Assembly (NCBI GenBank): GCA_028571685.1 | Contig: CM053166.1 | Span: 64,194,111-64,258,110 of the forward strand | Length of the DNA stretch: 64,000 bases | Reading direction: 5' to 3' | Source: Heterohyrax brucei | Lineage: Eukaryota > Chordata > Mammalia > Hyracoidea > Procaviidae | Shown: in pieces, positions 30,799-42,526 of the stretch | Layout of the letters: every line of letters starts with the position of its first letter | How positions within the stretch are numbered: the first letter of the stretch is position 1 | The notes under the pieces: generated by a model | What the model saw: the letters and a program-made list of their open reading frames with translations, nothing else | Told to the model about the DNA's origin: nothing | Database searches by the model: none | Position numbers and translations under genes: made by a program

Positions 30799-32139
30799 AA
30801 TGATTTATAATGTGATGATACCTACATTCTGATTTTTTTTTTGGTCATTTCAAGAATCTGAGGAAGAAGGATCTGTAAAGATCTGTAAGTTCAGGATTAT
30901 AATAGACACCACTCAAGGAAGACATATAATATTACAATAAATGATGGCATGAGTTAATGAAACGGGATTTTAAAAAAAAGAAGCTAGTAAGACCAGATAC
31001 ATACATGAACAAGACAAAGTCTGTATTACCTACTAGGCGTCAAGAAATAGTTCAGAAATGGCAAGAAACTTCTTCAAAGAAGCATCTAGGCTTCACTCTG
31101 TATGCTCCAGAAGAAACTATGTTTATTTAGTCAGGCATATAGCAGAACCTTCTCCATACTGATATAGGTGCAAGTTAAGAGTGACAGCTATCACATAAAC
31201 TAGCAATGCTATATACAGCAGGTTTCATTATATATTCTTTGATTTCAGGCCAAAAGATTTGTCCTATAACATATGAAGTTCACTTCATTAGAATGTCTAA
31301 TGTCATGCTTTTGATTCACAACATGGTACACATCCTTCATTCAAGTCACAAAATTTCCAAATGGCCTACGTTATTTCTAATTTTCTTAGTTTCAGGATAA
31401 TCATTCTCTAGGCTGGAATCATTTACTTAAACACATTTGCACTGAGACCACCTTTTCTGTTGGGCACTAAGGTTTATTCCATTGTTCTGATTAAGTCTTC
31501 CCTTTATGCATGAATGAGTGTTGTCACAATTACAGTGGACAGGGTAATTTCATCAAGGGTAATATTCTCAGAGAAAGTGAGCATTTTGCTTTAGGGGGCA
31601 ACAGTGAGATTTTTTTTCCATGCAGATTTGGACACAGTCCATGATTTGAAGTATTCAAAGTATGTGGGTGGAGGTCACAGGATTGTGTATAATTTTTACA
31701 GGATATGTGTGGGGTGGAGAGAATGAATGTGTAAAGGAAGACTGGTCAAAACAGCAACATACTTACTGTATCTGAAATCCAGAGTAGATCCCTTTTTATG
31801 TGTTTGAATTTGTTTCTGTTGTGCTTTAGGTGAAAGGTTACAGCTAATTTCTCATAGACAAATTTATACATATATTGCTATACGGCATTAGTTGCAATCC
31901 TTATAATGTGACAGTGCACTCCCTCTTTCCATCCTGAGTTTATTGTGTTCATTCAATCAATTCCTGTCTTTTCCTGCCTTCTCACTGTGCCTCAGGACAG
32001 GAGCCACCCATTTGGTCTCATGTATCTGTTCAAACTAAGAAGCACACTCTCCATGATCATTATTTTATGTTTTATAGTCCAATCTAATCTTTATCTAAAG
32101 AGTGAGCTTTAGGAATGGTTTTAATTCCAGGTTAACAGA
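30799..32139. other. Unassigned sequence
   Basis: About 1.3 kb without recognisable repeats. The only plus-strand open frame of note (64 codons at 31206) has no recognisable domain. Probably ancestral unique DNA. Confidence 0.4.
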
Positions 32140-32482
32140 GTATCCAAGAGCCATGGCTGTGGAGGTTCTTCCATTCTCTATCAGACCATTAAGTCTGGTC
32201 TTTTTACTAGAATTTGTTTTCTGTTGCATACTTTTCTCCCACTGTGTCAGGGACTCTCTGATGTGGTCTCTATCAGGGCAGTCACTGATGGTAGCCAGGC
32301 ACCATCTAATTCTTCTGGTCTCAGGTTGATAAAGTCTCTAGTTTATGTGACCCTTTTGTCTCTTGGGCTAATATTTCAAACCTTGTGTCTTCGGTGTTCT
32401 TCATTCTTCATTACTCCAAGTCAGTTGGGACCAATTGATAGATCTTAGATGGCTGTTTGTAAGCTTTTAAGACCCCATATAC
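32140..32482 (-). mobile_element. L1 3'UTR fragment, antisense
   Basis: ctggtctttttactagaatt, cagggcagtcactgatggta, gccaggcaccatctaattct, tctggtctcagg, ttgggaccaattgatag, and gtaagcttttaagacccc follow the reverse complement of the L1 3'UTR seen at 43690 and 22990. Only the 3'UTR is present (5'-truncated copy). Confidence 0.75.
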
Positions 32483-32483
32483 A

Positions 32484-32522
32484 GAGTCGGATCCGACTCG
32501 ACGGCACTTGGCGCACTTGGCT
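32484..32522 (+). mobile_element. 39-bp SINE-tail micro-insertion
   Basis: Begins with the palindrome GAGTCGGATCCGACTC (32484-32499), then gacggcacttggc and a duplicated gcacttggc tail. TATACA flanks it on both sides (32478-32483, 32523-32528), a possible short TSD. It lies in or at the edge of the L1 3'UTR. Confidence 0.75.
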
Positions 32523-32789
32523 TATACACAAAATAGATCATTCTTGAACATACTTTGCTAATTTGCTTGATTTTTTTAATTAAAATGAATACATTTCAAC
32601 TTTAATAGTATTATTCAAATATACCATATTTCATGTATAAACTAATATTTTCACTTACCAACAAGTATACTGCTTACCACAGTATATATTTTTCTTCACT
32701 GTGCATAAATTTTAAGCACAAAAAATGAGCTCCAAGTGGTAATAGAATTGAACTGACTCATGTTCTGTTTCCTCAAGTTTACAGTCTGT

Positions 32790-33424
32790 TATGTGTTGAA
32801 TTATGTTTCCTCCCAAAAGATGTGTTGAAGTTCTAACCCTCCAGACTTGTGAACATGACCTTGTTTGAAAACAAGGTCTTTGAAGAAATTATCAGTTATA
32901 TTAACATGGAGTCATACTGGAGTGGGGTGGTTCTTAATCCCATCTGAGTGGAGTTCTTATAAAAGAGAAGAGACACAGAGGGAAGACAGTCATTTGAGGA
33001 CAGACATAGAGAATGGAGTGATGCATCTACCGTTCAAGGAATGCCAAGGATTGCCAAGAACCACTAGAAACTAGGATAGAGGCAAGGAAGGATCTTTCTA
33101 GAGCCTTCAGGGGGAGCATGGCCTTTCTGACATCTTGACTTAGGACTTCTAGCCTCAAAAGGGAAACCCTAATGGTGTAGTGGTTAAGTGCTACATCTGC
33201 TAACGAAAAGGTCAGCGATTCAAATCCACCAGGCACTCCTTGGAAACTCTAAGGAGCAGTTCTATTCTGCCCTATAAGGTCACTATGAGTTGGAATCCAC
33301 TGCGCAGCACTGGAGTTTTGGGGGTTTTTTTTTAGCCTCAAAACCTATGAGACAATGCATCTTTGTTGTTTTAAGTTACTCAGCTTGAAGTACTTTGTTT
33401 CAGCTGTCTTACAAAATAAGCATA
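32790..33424 (+). mobile_element. MLT1-like LTR, split by a SINE
   Basis: Starts tgtgttgaattatgtttcct, then gaacatgaccttgtttg, ttcttataaaagagaagaga, cacagagggaagacag, and after the SINE ttgttttaagttactcagct. Order fits a MaLR LTR in sense orientation. Confidence 0.65.
33161..33333 (+). mobile_element. AfroSINE-type SINE with 10-bp TSD
   Basis: Head gggaaaccctaatggtgtag, box B-like gcgattcaaatccaccaggc, body ggagcagttctattctgccc, tail actggagttttgggggtttt then T run. AGCCTCAAAA lies at 33151-33160 and again at 33334-33343. The SINE is intact and among the best preserved here. Confidence 0.95.
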
Positions 33425-34736
33425 CAATTGCTGTCTATCTTAGTTACCTAGTGCTGCTATAACAGAAATAGTACAGGTAGATGACGATTACAAACAGAAA
33501 TTTATTCTCTCACCATTTAGGAAGTTAGAAGTTTGAAACTTGGAGCCAGCTCTAGAGGAAGTCTCTACCTCTCTGCTCTGGGTCAAGTTCTTGGTCTCCT
33601 CAGCTTCTATTACCTGGCTCCTTGGTAATACTTATGCAGCACGGCATCTATCTTACTCCATCTCTGCTTTCTTGCTTGATTGTTTGCCCAATCTGCTCCT
33701 TTATATCTCAAGTTTGATTTAAGACACACCTTACATTAATACTGCCTCATTAACATAACAAATAAAATCCATTCCCAAATGATATTTGAACCACAGACCT
33801 AGAGGTTAGGATTTACAACATTAACAGGATTAATATTACAGGATTAACACTGTACCCTTTGGTCCCCCAAAATCTCTGTCTGTCCCATATACAAAACACA
33901 TTTACCCCATCATCTGATCATGAAAGTCTTAAATCAACTAACACCAAGTCCAGAATCTTACTTTCTGAGTCATTTAAATCAAATATGGGTGACACTTCAG
34001 ACAGACATATTCCATCCTGAGGCAAAATTCATCTTCATCTGTGAACTTGTGAGATCTAGAATTCAAGTTATCTGTTTCCAGAGTACAACAATACAATAGA
34101 CATAAGGTAGACATTTCCATTACCAATGGTATAAACTGGAGGCAAAGAAAGGATAATGGAGCACCAAGCAAGTCCAAAACCCAGAAGAACAAAGTACATT
34201 AGATCTCAAATCCTGAAGATATTGTTATATCCTCTGAGATCATCTGGGCAGTGGCCCTGCCTTCTAGACTCAGGGTTGGCCATATTCAGTGGATTCTAAC
34301 TATAGGCCCTTCTGCCTTGGGTGGAGGCCCCACCTTCCAGGCCCACTAGGGTGAAAGCTCCTCTTCCTCAGGTTTTGAGTGGCCGTGTTCACCTAGTCCA
34401 TCTGAATGACAACTACGTCCCTTCAGCCCAGTAGGCCCTTTTCTCCTTGCCCTTGTGTATGGCAACCCTACCCCCTCAGTTTGGGGCAGTGGCCCCATCC
34501 TCTTGGCATTTGAGTATAAGCAGCCACACACTCCGGTATCCAGTTGGTGGAGACCTGACTCCACCCTTTGAAACTGAGACAGCCCTTTTTCCTGTGTTCC
34601 TTCCAACAGTTCTGCTGATCTTCGAAATGCTCCAGGAAAGGCCTTTTACTTTTCTTGGAGGTCAACAGATATAATTCCTTTGGCCTGTTTTCCACCTGTA
34701 GAATTCCAAGAGGCAAAACGTGTCGTTCCTTTCATC

Positions 34737-34997
34737 CTATATATGTCCCCTCAGTCTAAGCTTTTGAGTTTTCTGCTGTGGTAGTTGATTAGATCCATCA
34801 GTCACAGGCTTAATATCCTTAACAAAAGACCATGTAGCCACGTCCTTGGTGAAAATTCTAGGGCACCTGTCCTTGGTTTTCACAACAGGTTTTTCCAAGT
34901 CTTTAAGTTCTGTTTTCATTTTGCACAGCTTATTTTTAAGACCATCCTTTTCATCTAGCATTTTAGTATAAGCATCAAGGAGAAACCATGCAGCCAC
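34737..34997 (-). pseudogene. Possible gag-like remnant in the MaLR interior
   Basis: An 86-codon open frame with a charged heptad-like stretch (MLDEKDGLKNKLCKMKTELK) that would form a coiled coil. Location inside the provirus-like interval suggests a gag remnant. No zinc knuckle or protease motif. Chance ORF is possible. Confidence 0.3.
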
Positions 34998-35470
34998 CTT
35001 AAGGTCTTTCTTAGAAATCTCCTCAGCCAGATACCCAAGTTCATCAATTATAAGTTCTAACTTTCACCAAACACTTAAACATAATTCAAACAAGTTTTTT
35101 TGCACTGCATGAAAAGCATTGCCCTCACTCTTTATCCAATCATACGTTCACTGTTTCCTTTTAAAGCCTTATCAAAAGTACATTTAATGTTCGTATATCT
35201 AGCAACTTTCTGTTGATGATGCTATATGTATTCTCTAAGACTGTGAAGACTTTCTCTATAACTCTACTCATTTCTTTCTGAGCCCACACCAGCATTGCCT
35301 TTAATGTTCATAATTCTACCAACAGTTTCTTTGAGGCATTGTAGGCTTTTACTGCTTGGCACCTTAAAACTCACCCTCTGCCCATTACCCAATCCAAAAT
35401 CTCTTCTACATTTTAGATATTTGTTAGAGGAGTACCCCATTCTCTGGTAGAAATTCTGTCTTAGCTACCT

Positions 35471-35536
35471 GGCCAAGGTCAAGTGCTGTCGAGTCGGATC
35501 CGACTCATGGCGACCCTAGGGGCCAGGGTAGAACTG
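35471..35536 (-). mobile_element. 66-bp SINE 3'-end insertion in the LTR
   Basis: The minus strand reads gttctaccctggcccctagg, gtcgccatgagtcggatccg, actcgacagcacttgacc. Flanking acct (35467-35470 and 35537-35540) may be a short TSD. It contains the perfect 16-bp palindrome at 35491-35506 and is longer at its 5' end than the other micro-copies. Confidence 0.75.
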
Positions 35537-35938
35537 ACCTAGTGCTCCTATAATAGAAATTACACAAGTGGGTGGCTTTAACAAACAGCAGTTTACTATT
35601 TCACACGTTAGGAGGCTAAATGTCCAAACTCAGCATGCTGGCTCTGGACAAAGGCTTTCTCTGTGGGCTTTGGGGAAGGTCTTTGTCTCTTCTCAGCTTG
35701 TCTCTCAGTTCCTAGGCAATCTTCACGTGGCATGGCACCTACCTTCCCCCATCAATGTTTCCTTGCTTGCTCAACCAGATTTTCCATATTTCAAACAGAT
35801 TGACTTAAGACACATCCTATACTAATACTGCCTCTTTAACATAACAAAGAAAACCCATTCTCAAAAGGGATTATAACCACAGGTATAAGGGTTAGGATTT
35901 ACAGCATGAATTTTTGGAGGACACAATTCAACCTATAA

Positions 35939-36254
35939 AACTGTGGTATCACAGCTTGTTTCTAATCTATTTATTCTCAGAAGTATGCAGTACCAGAGGG
36001 ATTAGAGACAAAAAGTGTACATAAGTGGGCTCAAATAATTATAAACTGGTTGAAACTTATTCTCCAAACAAACACATGTGCTTAATCCACATGTTTTGAG
36101 GATGAACTATACAACTGAGAGTTCTTCCAACTAGCTTCCATGTAGGAGACAATGTTTATTGAAAGCCTTGAAAAACCAAGTAATTAAATTGTGCTAATTT
36201 AAAGCTTTTAATATATTATTCCAACTTGACTGTAACCACAGATATTTTTAAACT
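35939..36254. other. Unassigned sequence
   Basis: Nothing recognised. Confidence 0.3.
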
Positions 36255-36560
36255 TTAAATATGCACTGTCCTGGAGAGTACCATTAGCCATATGTGACTA
36301 TTGTATTGAGCACCTATAATATGCCAAGCCACTATTCCAAATTGAAATGTGCAGCTGTAAATGGAAAATATACACAGACTTAGAAGACTTAGCATGAAAA
36401 AAATTATATAAAATATCACATTAATAATTCTATGTTGGTTACCTGTTGAAATAAAAATATTTTGGATATTGGGTTAAATAAAAAATATTATTAAAATTAG
36501 TTTCATCTGTTTCTTTTTTACAATTTTTAATGTGACTACTGAAAAATTTTGCCAACAAAA
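36255..36560 (+). mobile_element. Non-autonomous DNA transposon (hAT/MER-like)
   Basis: gcactgtcctggagagtacc, attagccatatgtgactatt, gagcacctataatatgcc, gaagacttagcatgaaaaaa, ttggatattgggttaaataa, tttaatgtgactactgaaaa follows an old mammalian family whose ends read cagtgctgtccaatag-like. Terminal inverted repeats are too decayed to define ends. Confidence 0.55.
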
Positions 36561-37254
36561 GGCTTTGGAGGGGAGGAGTATTTTTATGATGAAAAAAAAA
36601 AAAAGCAGAACCACTTCTAGTCAGTTTTAATATTGTTCTTCAATTCCTTATAAACAATGCACCCCTTTGTTGCTTTCACTCAAAGCCTAATATCCCTATA
36701 CCCCATCCTTGGTATACCACTGATCCACCTAACCTAATTCATGCTATAATAGCCTGTACCACTGAAGAGTCCTCGCCTTTCCCACATACTGCTCAACTAG
36801 GTGTTCATGATTCTTTCATTGGCTTCTTGGTCTCTTTCTCCACTATTTCCTCAGATTTCCTGCCATCCTAACTTCTGATTATTAACACTGCTCCTTCTTA
36901 ACCCAATTTTCCTTCAAAATACCTTAGCTTCTGTCTCTTCTGCTTTATGAAATTTTACTACCATTCCCTAAATCAAGATTTCATCTTCAAATCTACCTCT
37001 AAGACTCCAGTCCTCAGGGATTTCTTCTCTTTCCACTCTCTTGACCCTGTGTATTCTGGCTTGTTGAGGCAATTATGGTCTATGCTAGTGAGTGACAGAT
37101 CACCCAAAATAACACACACTTGTGCAAGACAGAAGTTGTTTTTCTCTCGCGTAAGTTCCTGAATAGGTGGAACAGAGCTCGTTGGATGTGCAACTGTGTT
37201 GGGTGTATTGACTCCTTCTACCTCCTGGTCTGCCATTCCTAGGAAATGATCACC
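36561..37254. other. Mostly unassigned sequence
   Basis: Holds a short A run (36592-36604). The part at 37090-37240 may be a degenerate LTR/MER fragment. No gene seen. Confidence 0.3.
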
Positions 37255-37498
37255 ATTTTATGATCCAAAAGGGTATCTTATAGAATAGCATCAAAAAGAA
37301 TAAAATACATAAGAATAAATTTAATAAAATCAGTGTAAAACATATACTCTGAAAACTACAAAATACCTTGAAAAAATAAAGACCTAAACAAATGGAAACA
37401 TATCACGTTCACAGATCAGAAGACTTAATATTTAATATTTGCAACACTCCCTAAATTGATCTACAGATTAAATGTAATTCCTATCAAAATTCCAGCTG

Positions 37499-37622
37499 TT
37501 AAAAGGTCAGCAGTTCAAATCCACTAGGCACTTCTCGGAAACTCTATGGAATAGTTCTGCTCTGTCCTATAGGAGCACTATGAGTTGGAACTGACTTTAT
37601 GGTAGTGGGTTTGGTTTTGATT
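37499..37622 (+). mobile_element. AfroSINE, 5'-truncated
   Basis: Starts ttaaaaggtcagcagttcaa, body ggaatagttctgctctgtcc, then tatgagttggaactgacttt and tail agtgggtttggttttg. Box A is missing. Confidence 0.85.
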
Positions 37623-37912
37623 TTCTTCTTTGTAGAAATTGACAAGCTGATCCTAAAATTAATATTGATAGTCAGTGAACCCAGAATAGCTAACAAAATT
37701 TAAAATTGAAGGACATAAATATCTCAATTTGAAAACTTACTACAAAGCTACAGTAACCAAGACAGTGTAATTTTGGCACAAGGATAGTTATAAAGACCAA
37801 TAGAATAAGAATCCCGAAATAAGCACTCAGATTTACAGTCAACTGATTTTTGACAAGTGTACCAAGACAAGTCAAAGAGGAACATAGTATTTTCATCAAA
37901 TAATGACGATGA

Positions 37913-39466
37913 GCATTCAGTGCAGCTTCAACTTCTTCCTTCAGCACCATTGGTTCCTGATCACATGCTACCTCTTAAAATGGCTGAACGTCGACTAGTT
38001 CTTTCTGGTACAATGACTCTGTGATATTTTAAATATTTGTGAAATTGAGATATTTCAACAAACAGATGCAGCCCTGGAAGTGCTCACTCATCTATGCCAA
38101 GAAATTTGGAGGACAGCTACCTGGCCAACTGCCTGGAAGAGATTCATCCAATTCCAAAGAATTGGATTCTTTGAATGAATTGAATTCCAATTCATCCAAT
38201 TCCAAAGAAAGGTTATCCAACCAAATGTGGAAATTACTGCAGTAAAATTTTGCTCAGCATCATTCATACGCAACTGTAACAGTATACTGACAAGGAACTG
38301 CCAGCAATTTAAGCTGGATTCAGAAGAGAACACAGAACCAGGGATATCATCACTGATGGCAGGTGGATCTTAGCTGAAAGCAAAGAATACCAGAAAGATG
38401 TTTACTTGTGTTTCATTGACTATGCAAAAGCATTCACCTGTGCAGATCATACTAAATTATGGCTAACATTACATAAAAGGGGAATTCCAGAACACCCAAT
38501 TGTGCTCTTAAGGAATCTGTATATGGGTCGAGAGGCAGTTGTGTGAACAGAACAAGGGGACACTGCATGATTTAAAGTCAGGAGAGGTGTGTGTCAGGGT
38601 TGTATCCTTTCACCATACCTCTTTAATCTGTATTCCGAGCAAATAATGCAAGAAGCTGGATTATAGGAAGAAGAATGAGGTATCAAAATTGGAGGATGAC
38701 TCATTAACAACCTGCCTTACTTGGGTGATACTTACTGATGAAGATCAAGGACCACAGCCTTCAGTATGAATTGCACCTCAGCATCAGGAAAACAAAAATG
38801 CTCACAACTGAACCAATAAGCAACATTATCGTAATGGAGAAATGACTGAGACTGTCAAGGATTTCATTCTACTTGGGTCCACAATCAACACCCATGGAAG
38901 CAGCAGTCAAGAAATCAAAACACACATTGCATAGGAAAAATCTGCTGCAAAGGACCTCTTTAACGTACTCAAAAGTAAGGATGTCACCTTGAAGACTAAA
39001 ATGTGCCTGACCCAAGCCATGGTATTTTCAATTGCATCGTCTGCATGTGAAAGCTTGACAATGAACAAAGAAGACAGAGGGAGAATTGATGCTTTTCAAT
39101 TGTGGTGTTGGAGAAGAATATTGAATGTGCCATGGACCTCCAAAAGAACAAACAGATCCTGTTCTTGAAGAAGTGCAATTGGAGCGCTCCTTGAAAGCAA
39201 AGATAGTAAGAATGCATCTTACATACTTTGGACATGCTGTCAGGAAAGATCAGTCCCTGGAGAAGGACATCATGTTTGGTAGAGAGGAGAATCAGTGTAA
39301 AAGAGGAAGACCCTCAACAAGATGGACTGAGACAGTGGCTGCAACAATAGGCTTGAAGATAAAAACGATTGTTGACATGGTGCAAGACAGGGTAGTGTTT
39401 CTTTCTGTTGTTTGTAGGGTCGCTATGAATCAGAATCAACTTGACGGCACCTAACAACAATGCCAA
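37913..39466 (+). mobile_element. RTE-type LINE with inverted 5' end
   Basis: 38035-39466 is sense RTE: motif A region (tgttttcattgactatgcaa-like, 38409 onward), gtgtgtgtcagggttgtatc (RT block), and C-terminal HLTYFGHAVRKDQSLEKDIM (within 39125-39454), ending acttgacggcacctaacaac. 37913-38025 is the same element in reverse (tgcagcttcaacttcttcct, cttcagcaccattggttcct), representing sequence that would lie immediately upstream. This is the classic 5' inversion layout. Frames are broken. Confidence 0.88.
39125..39454 (+). pseudogene. RTE ORF C-terminal segment
   Basis: 110 codons open. HLTYFGHAVRKDQSLEKDIM, KRGRPSTRWTET and the terminal DRVVFLSVVCRVAMNQNQ match the conserved C-terminal end of RTE/BovB proteins. 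No catalytic residues lie in this part. Confidence 0.8.
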
Positions 39467-39537
39467 AGATGATGAATAATGAATATCCAGTTAGTGGGAC
39501 AACTGGGTATTCACATGCCAAAGAAAAATTGTACTCA

Positions 39538-39695
39538 CACCAACCCACTGTTGTAGAGTAGATTCTGACTCATAGTGACCCTGTAGACAGAATGGAACTG
39601 TCCCATAGAGTTTCCAAGGAGTGCCTAGCAGATTTGAACTGGCAACCTTTTGGTTAGCAGACATAGCACTTAACCACTGTATCACCAGGGTTTCC
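39538..39695 (-). mobile_element. AfroSINE-type SINE, antisense
   Basis: caccaacccactgttgtaga, ctgactcatagtgaccctgt, gtttccaaggagtgcctagc, ccttttggttagcagacata, accactgtatcaccagggtt. Full set of SINE blocks. Confidence 0.9.
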
Positions 39696-40184
39696 ACATA
39701 TCACAATTAACTCAAAATGGAGCATAAATCTAAATGTAATAGTTAAAACTATGTAGCTGTTAGAAAAAAACATAAGAGTAAACATCATATTTACTAATGG
39801 TTTCTCAGATATAACACCAAAAGAATAAGCAACAAAAGAAAAACTTGACACATTGGACTTTATTAAGTCCTCTTGCACATCAAAGGACACTATCAAGAAA
39901 GTGCAAAAGCAACCTAAGGAATGAGAGAAAATATTTGTAAATCATATACCTGATAAAGGACTTGTATTCAGGATATATAAATAATTTACACAATTCAATA
40001 ATAAAAAGATGAATAATCCAATTTCAATATGGGGAAGGATTGAATAGACTTTTTTCCAAGGAAGATTTATAAATGGCCAATAAGCCCATGAAAAGATGCA
40101 CAACATCGTTAGTCATTGGAGAAATGAAGATTAAAACCACAATGAGACACCATTTCACGCCCAGTAGGATGAGGGAGTTGGAGT

Positions 40185-42410
40185 GACTATGCTAATATCA
40201 GACAAAATAGGCTTTAAAACAAGAATGTTAGTAAAGACAAAGAGGGACATTTTCTGATAATAATACACTAAAAAATTAGGAAATTTCTTCAGTCTCGTAA
40301 AGGGCATGTTTGTAAAGCTCGCAGCCAACATCACACTTAATGGTAAAAGACTGAAAGCTTTCCCCCTAAAATCAGAATAACACAAGGATATCCACTTCTG
40401 TTACTTATATTCAACATTATATTTCAAGTTCTAACCAAGGAACTTAGGCAAAAAGAATGAATGAATGAGTAAATAAATTAATGGGCAATAACATTAGAAC
40501 ATAAGAAGAACTATTTCTGTTCACAGATTAGACGATCTTAGAAAGAACCCTTAAAAAATACTATTAGTGCTAATAAATAGGTAAAGATAGTTGCAGGATA
40601 CACAAGTATATAAAAATTGATTGTATTTCCATACATAGCAATCAACAATATGAAATTGAAATTAAGAAAACAATTTCATTTATTATAGCAACCAAAAGAA
40701 TAAAACATTTTTTTATTTTTTTATTGTGATTAAGTGAAAGTTTGCAATCCAAGTTTTTTGGCATATCCACCTCTCTGCAACTGCATCTGCTTTCCTCACC
40801 CTATGAGAGCACACTCTTCTTTTTTGCTTTTTACTTCCAGTATCCACTCAACCAACACTTGTCCCCTCCTCTCCACCCTCTCCTCTCCCCTCTCCCCTCT
40901 AGAAAGAAACCAGAACAGACTCATATATATATATATATATATGTAAAGCCATAAAGTATATATATCATATGCTCACTTTGCATCCCTGAATCCAGTCCAT
41001 TCTTTGTCTGAAGCTTTGGCTTCAGTACTGGTTTCAGGTCTGGGCTGGCAGCAAGTCTAGGGACCATGTTCTCAGAGGACCCTCCACACTGTCGGACAAT
41101 CAGTTCTGGTCTCTTAATAGAATTTTTGATCTTCACACTTCTTTTCCTCGTGCTGTGTCAAGGACTCTACATTGTGTTCCCTGTAAGGGCTATTTTTGGT
41201 GGTAGCCAGGTACCATCTGGTACCATCTGGTTCTTCTGGTCTCATGCTGATGTAGTCTCCCAATCACATGGTTTCTTCTGTCTCCTGGGCTCATTTTTCT
41301 CATGTCTTTGATGTTCTCAGTTATCATCTGTTCCAGGTGGGTTGGGACCAGTTTGGTGTTCCTCAGATGGCAGCTTTCTGGCTTTTAAGACCCCAGACAC
41401 CACTCACCAACATGGGGTGCAGAAGACCTCTTAGCGAAAAAGTAGTTATGCCAATTGACCTCTATGTTCCCTGAGAACATGGTCTCCAGACCCCTGTCCC
41501 TCTTACTCTGCCCTTTGAAATTTTAGAAAAACTTTAACTCTGGTGTGGTCCAGTTATGCTCAAAAATAATAAAATTTTTGTGAATAAATTTAACCATGGC
41601 TGAGCAAGACCTGAACATTAAAAATTACAAAACACTATTGAAAGAGATCAAAGAAGAGCTAAATAAATATAAACATATCCTGAGTTCATGGATTGAAAAA
41701 TTAATATTGTTAATATGACAGTACCTCCCAAGTTAATCTACAAATTCATGCAATTCTTATCAACTTCCAAAAGATTTTTTTGTGGAAATGGACATATTGA
41801 CTCTAAAATTCATATGAAATTACAAGAGACCTCAAATTCTCAAAACAATTTTGAAAAAAAAAATTAACAAAGTGGGAGGACTCTCACTTCCCAATTTTGA
41901 AACTTACTGCAAAATTGCAGTAATCAAAACAGCATTAATGGCATTGCATAAGTATAGATATATAGATCAGTGGAATAAAATTGAGAGTTCAGAAATTGAC
42001 TCATGCATCTATGATCAACTGTTTATTGAAAAAGGTGTCAAAGTAGTTCAACAAGAAAAGAACACTCTCTAAAAAAAATAAAAAGTTGCTGAGAAAAATA
42101 GATATTAACATGTCAAAGAATGAATTTGTATCCCTACTCCAGACTACATTCCAAAATTAATACAAAATGGATCAAAAACCTATTGTAAAAGATAAAAATA
42201 TAGAACTATCTGAAGGAAAAATAGGTATAAATCTTCACAATCTTGGATTGGTGATAGTTCTTAAATATGATAGCAACATAAACAACAAAAGAAAAAATAG
42301 ATAATTTGGGCTTCATCAAAATTAAAATCTTTTGTGCATCAAAAGACACTATCAAGGAAGTGAAAAAGACAACCCAGAGAATGGGGAAAATAGTTGCAAA
42401 TTATGTACCT
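40185..42410 (+). mobile_element. Second old L1, internally deleted and split
   Basis: 40185-40260 is endonuclease-region sequence (gctaatatcagacaaaatag), then a jump to RT (cagccaacatcacacttaat, tgaaagctttccccctaaaa). 41571-42410 resumes (tacaaaacactattgaaaga, gttcatggattgaaaaatta) after an antisense L1 3'UTR insertion. Ends near the Cys-rich C-terminal region. Not coding. Confidence 0.8.
40707..41570 (-). mobile_element. L1 3'UTR, antisense, 5'-truncated insertion
   Basis: Starts with a T-rich tail (40709-40725), then antisense G-rich tract (cccctctccaccctctcctc, 40862-40902), a (TA)n run (40923-40941), and ggcttttaagaccccagaca, ccactcaccaacatggggtg, cagaagacctcttagcgaaa, matching the young L1 3'UTR in reverse. 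It splits the sense L1 between aagaataaaa and ataataaaattt, a possible TSD. Confidence 0.85.
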
Positions 42411-42414
42411 GTAT

Positions 42415-42526
42415 CAGCTGCTTGACTGCACTTGATTGCTAACGAAAATGTCAACAGTTTGAAACTACCAAAGGCTCTGTGGGAGAAAAATGTAGCAGTC
42501 TGCTTCTGTAAACATTTACAGCCTTG
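42415..42526 (+). mobile_element. AfroSINE variant, 5' half
   Basis: cagctgcttgactgcacttg, attgctaacgaaaatgtcaa, gtgggagaaaaatgtagcag, tctgcttctgtaaacattta, cagcctt. Same subtype as 3486-3605. It stops where L1 sequence starts. Confidence 0.75.

Larger units (their letters stand above)
33437..35938 (-). mobile_element. Probable ERVL-MaLR provirus remnant, antisense
   Basis: Two related LTR-like ends in the same antisense orientation (33437-about 33835: cctagtgctgctataacaga, gaaatttattctctcacc; and 35459-35938: agtgctcctataatagaaat, ggaggacacaattcaaccta) flank about 1.6 kb of other sequence that begins ccccaaaatctctgtctgtc and resembles, from memory, MaLR internal sequence. A SINE tail interrupts the right LTR. 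No intact viral gene. Confidence 0.55.
37255..40160 (+). mobile_element. Old L1 ORF2 fragment, interrupted three times
   Basis: Pieces 37255-37498 (agaataaaatacataagaat, acactccctaaattgatcta), 37623-37912, 39467-39537 and 39696-about 40160 (cacatcaaaggacactatca, aaaccacaatgagacaccat) run in L1 ORF2 order from RT thumb to C-terminus. Inserts are a SINE, an inverted RTE and another SINE. Heavily mutated. Confidence 0.85.
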
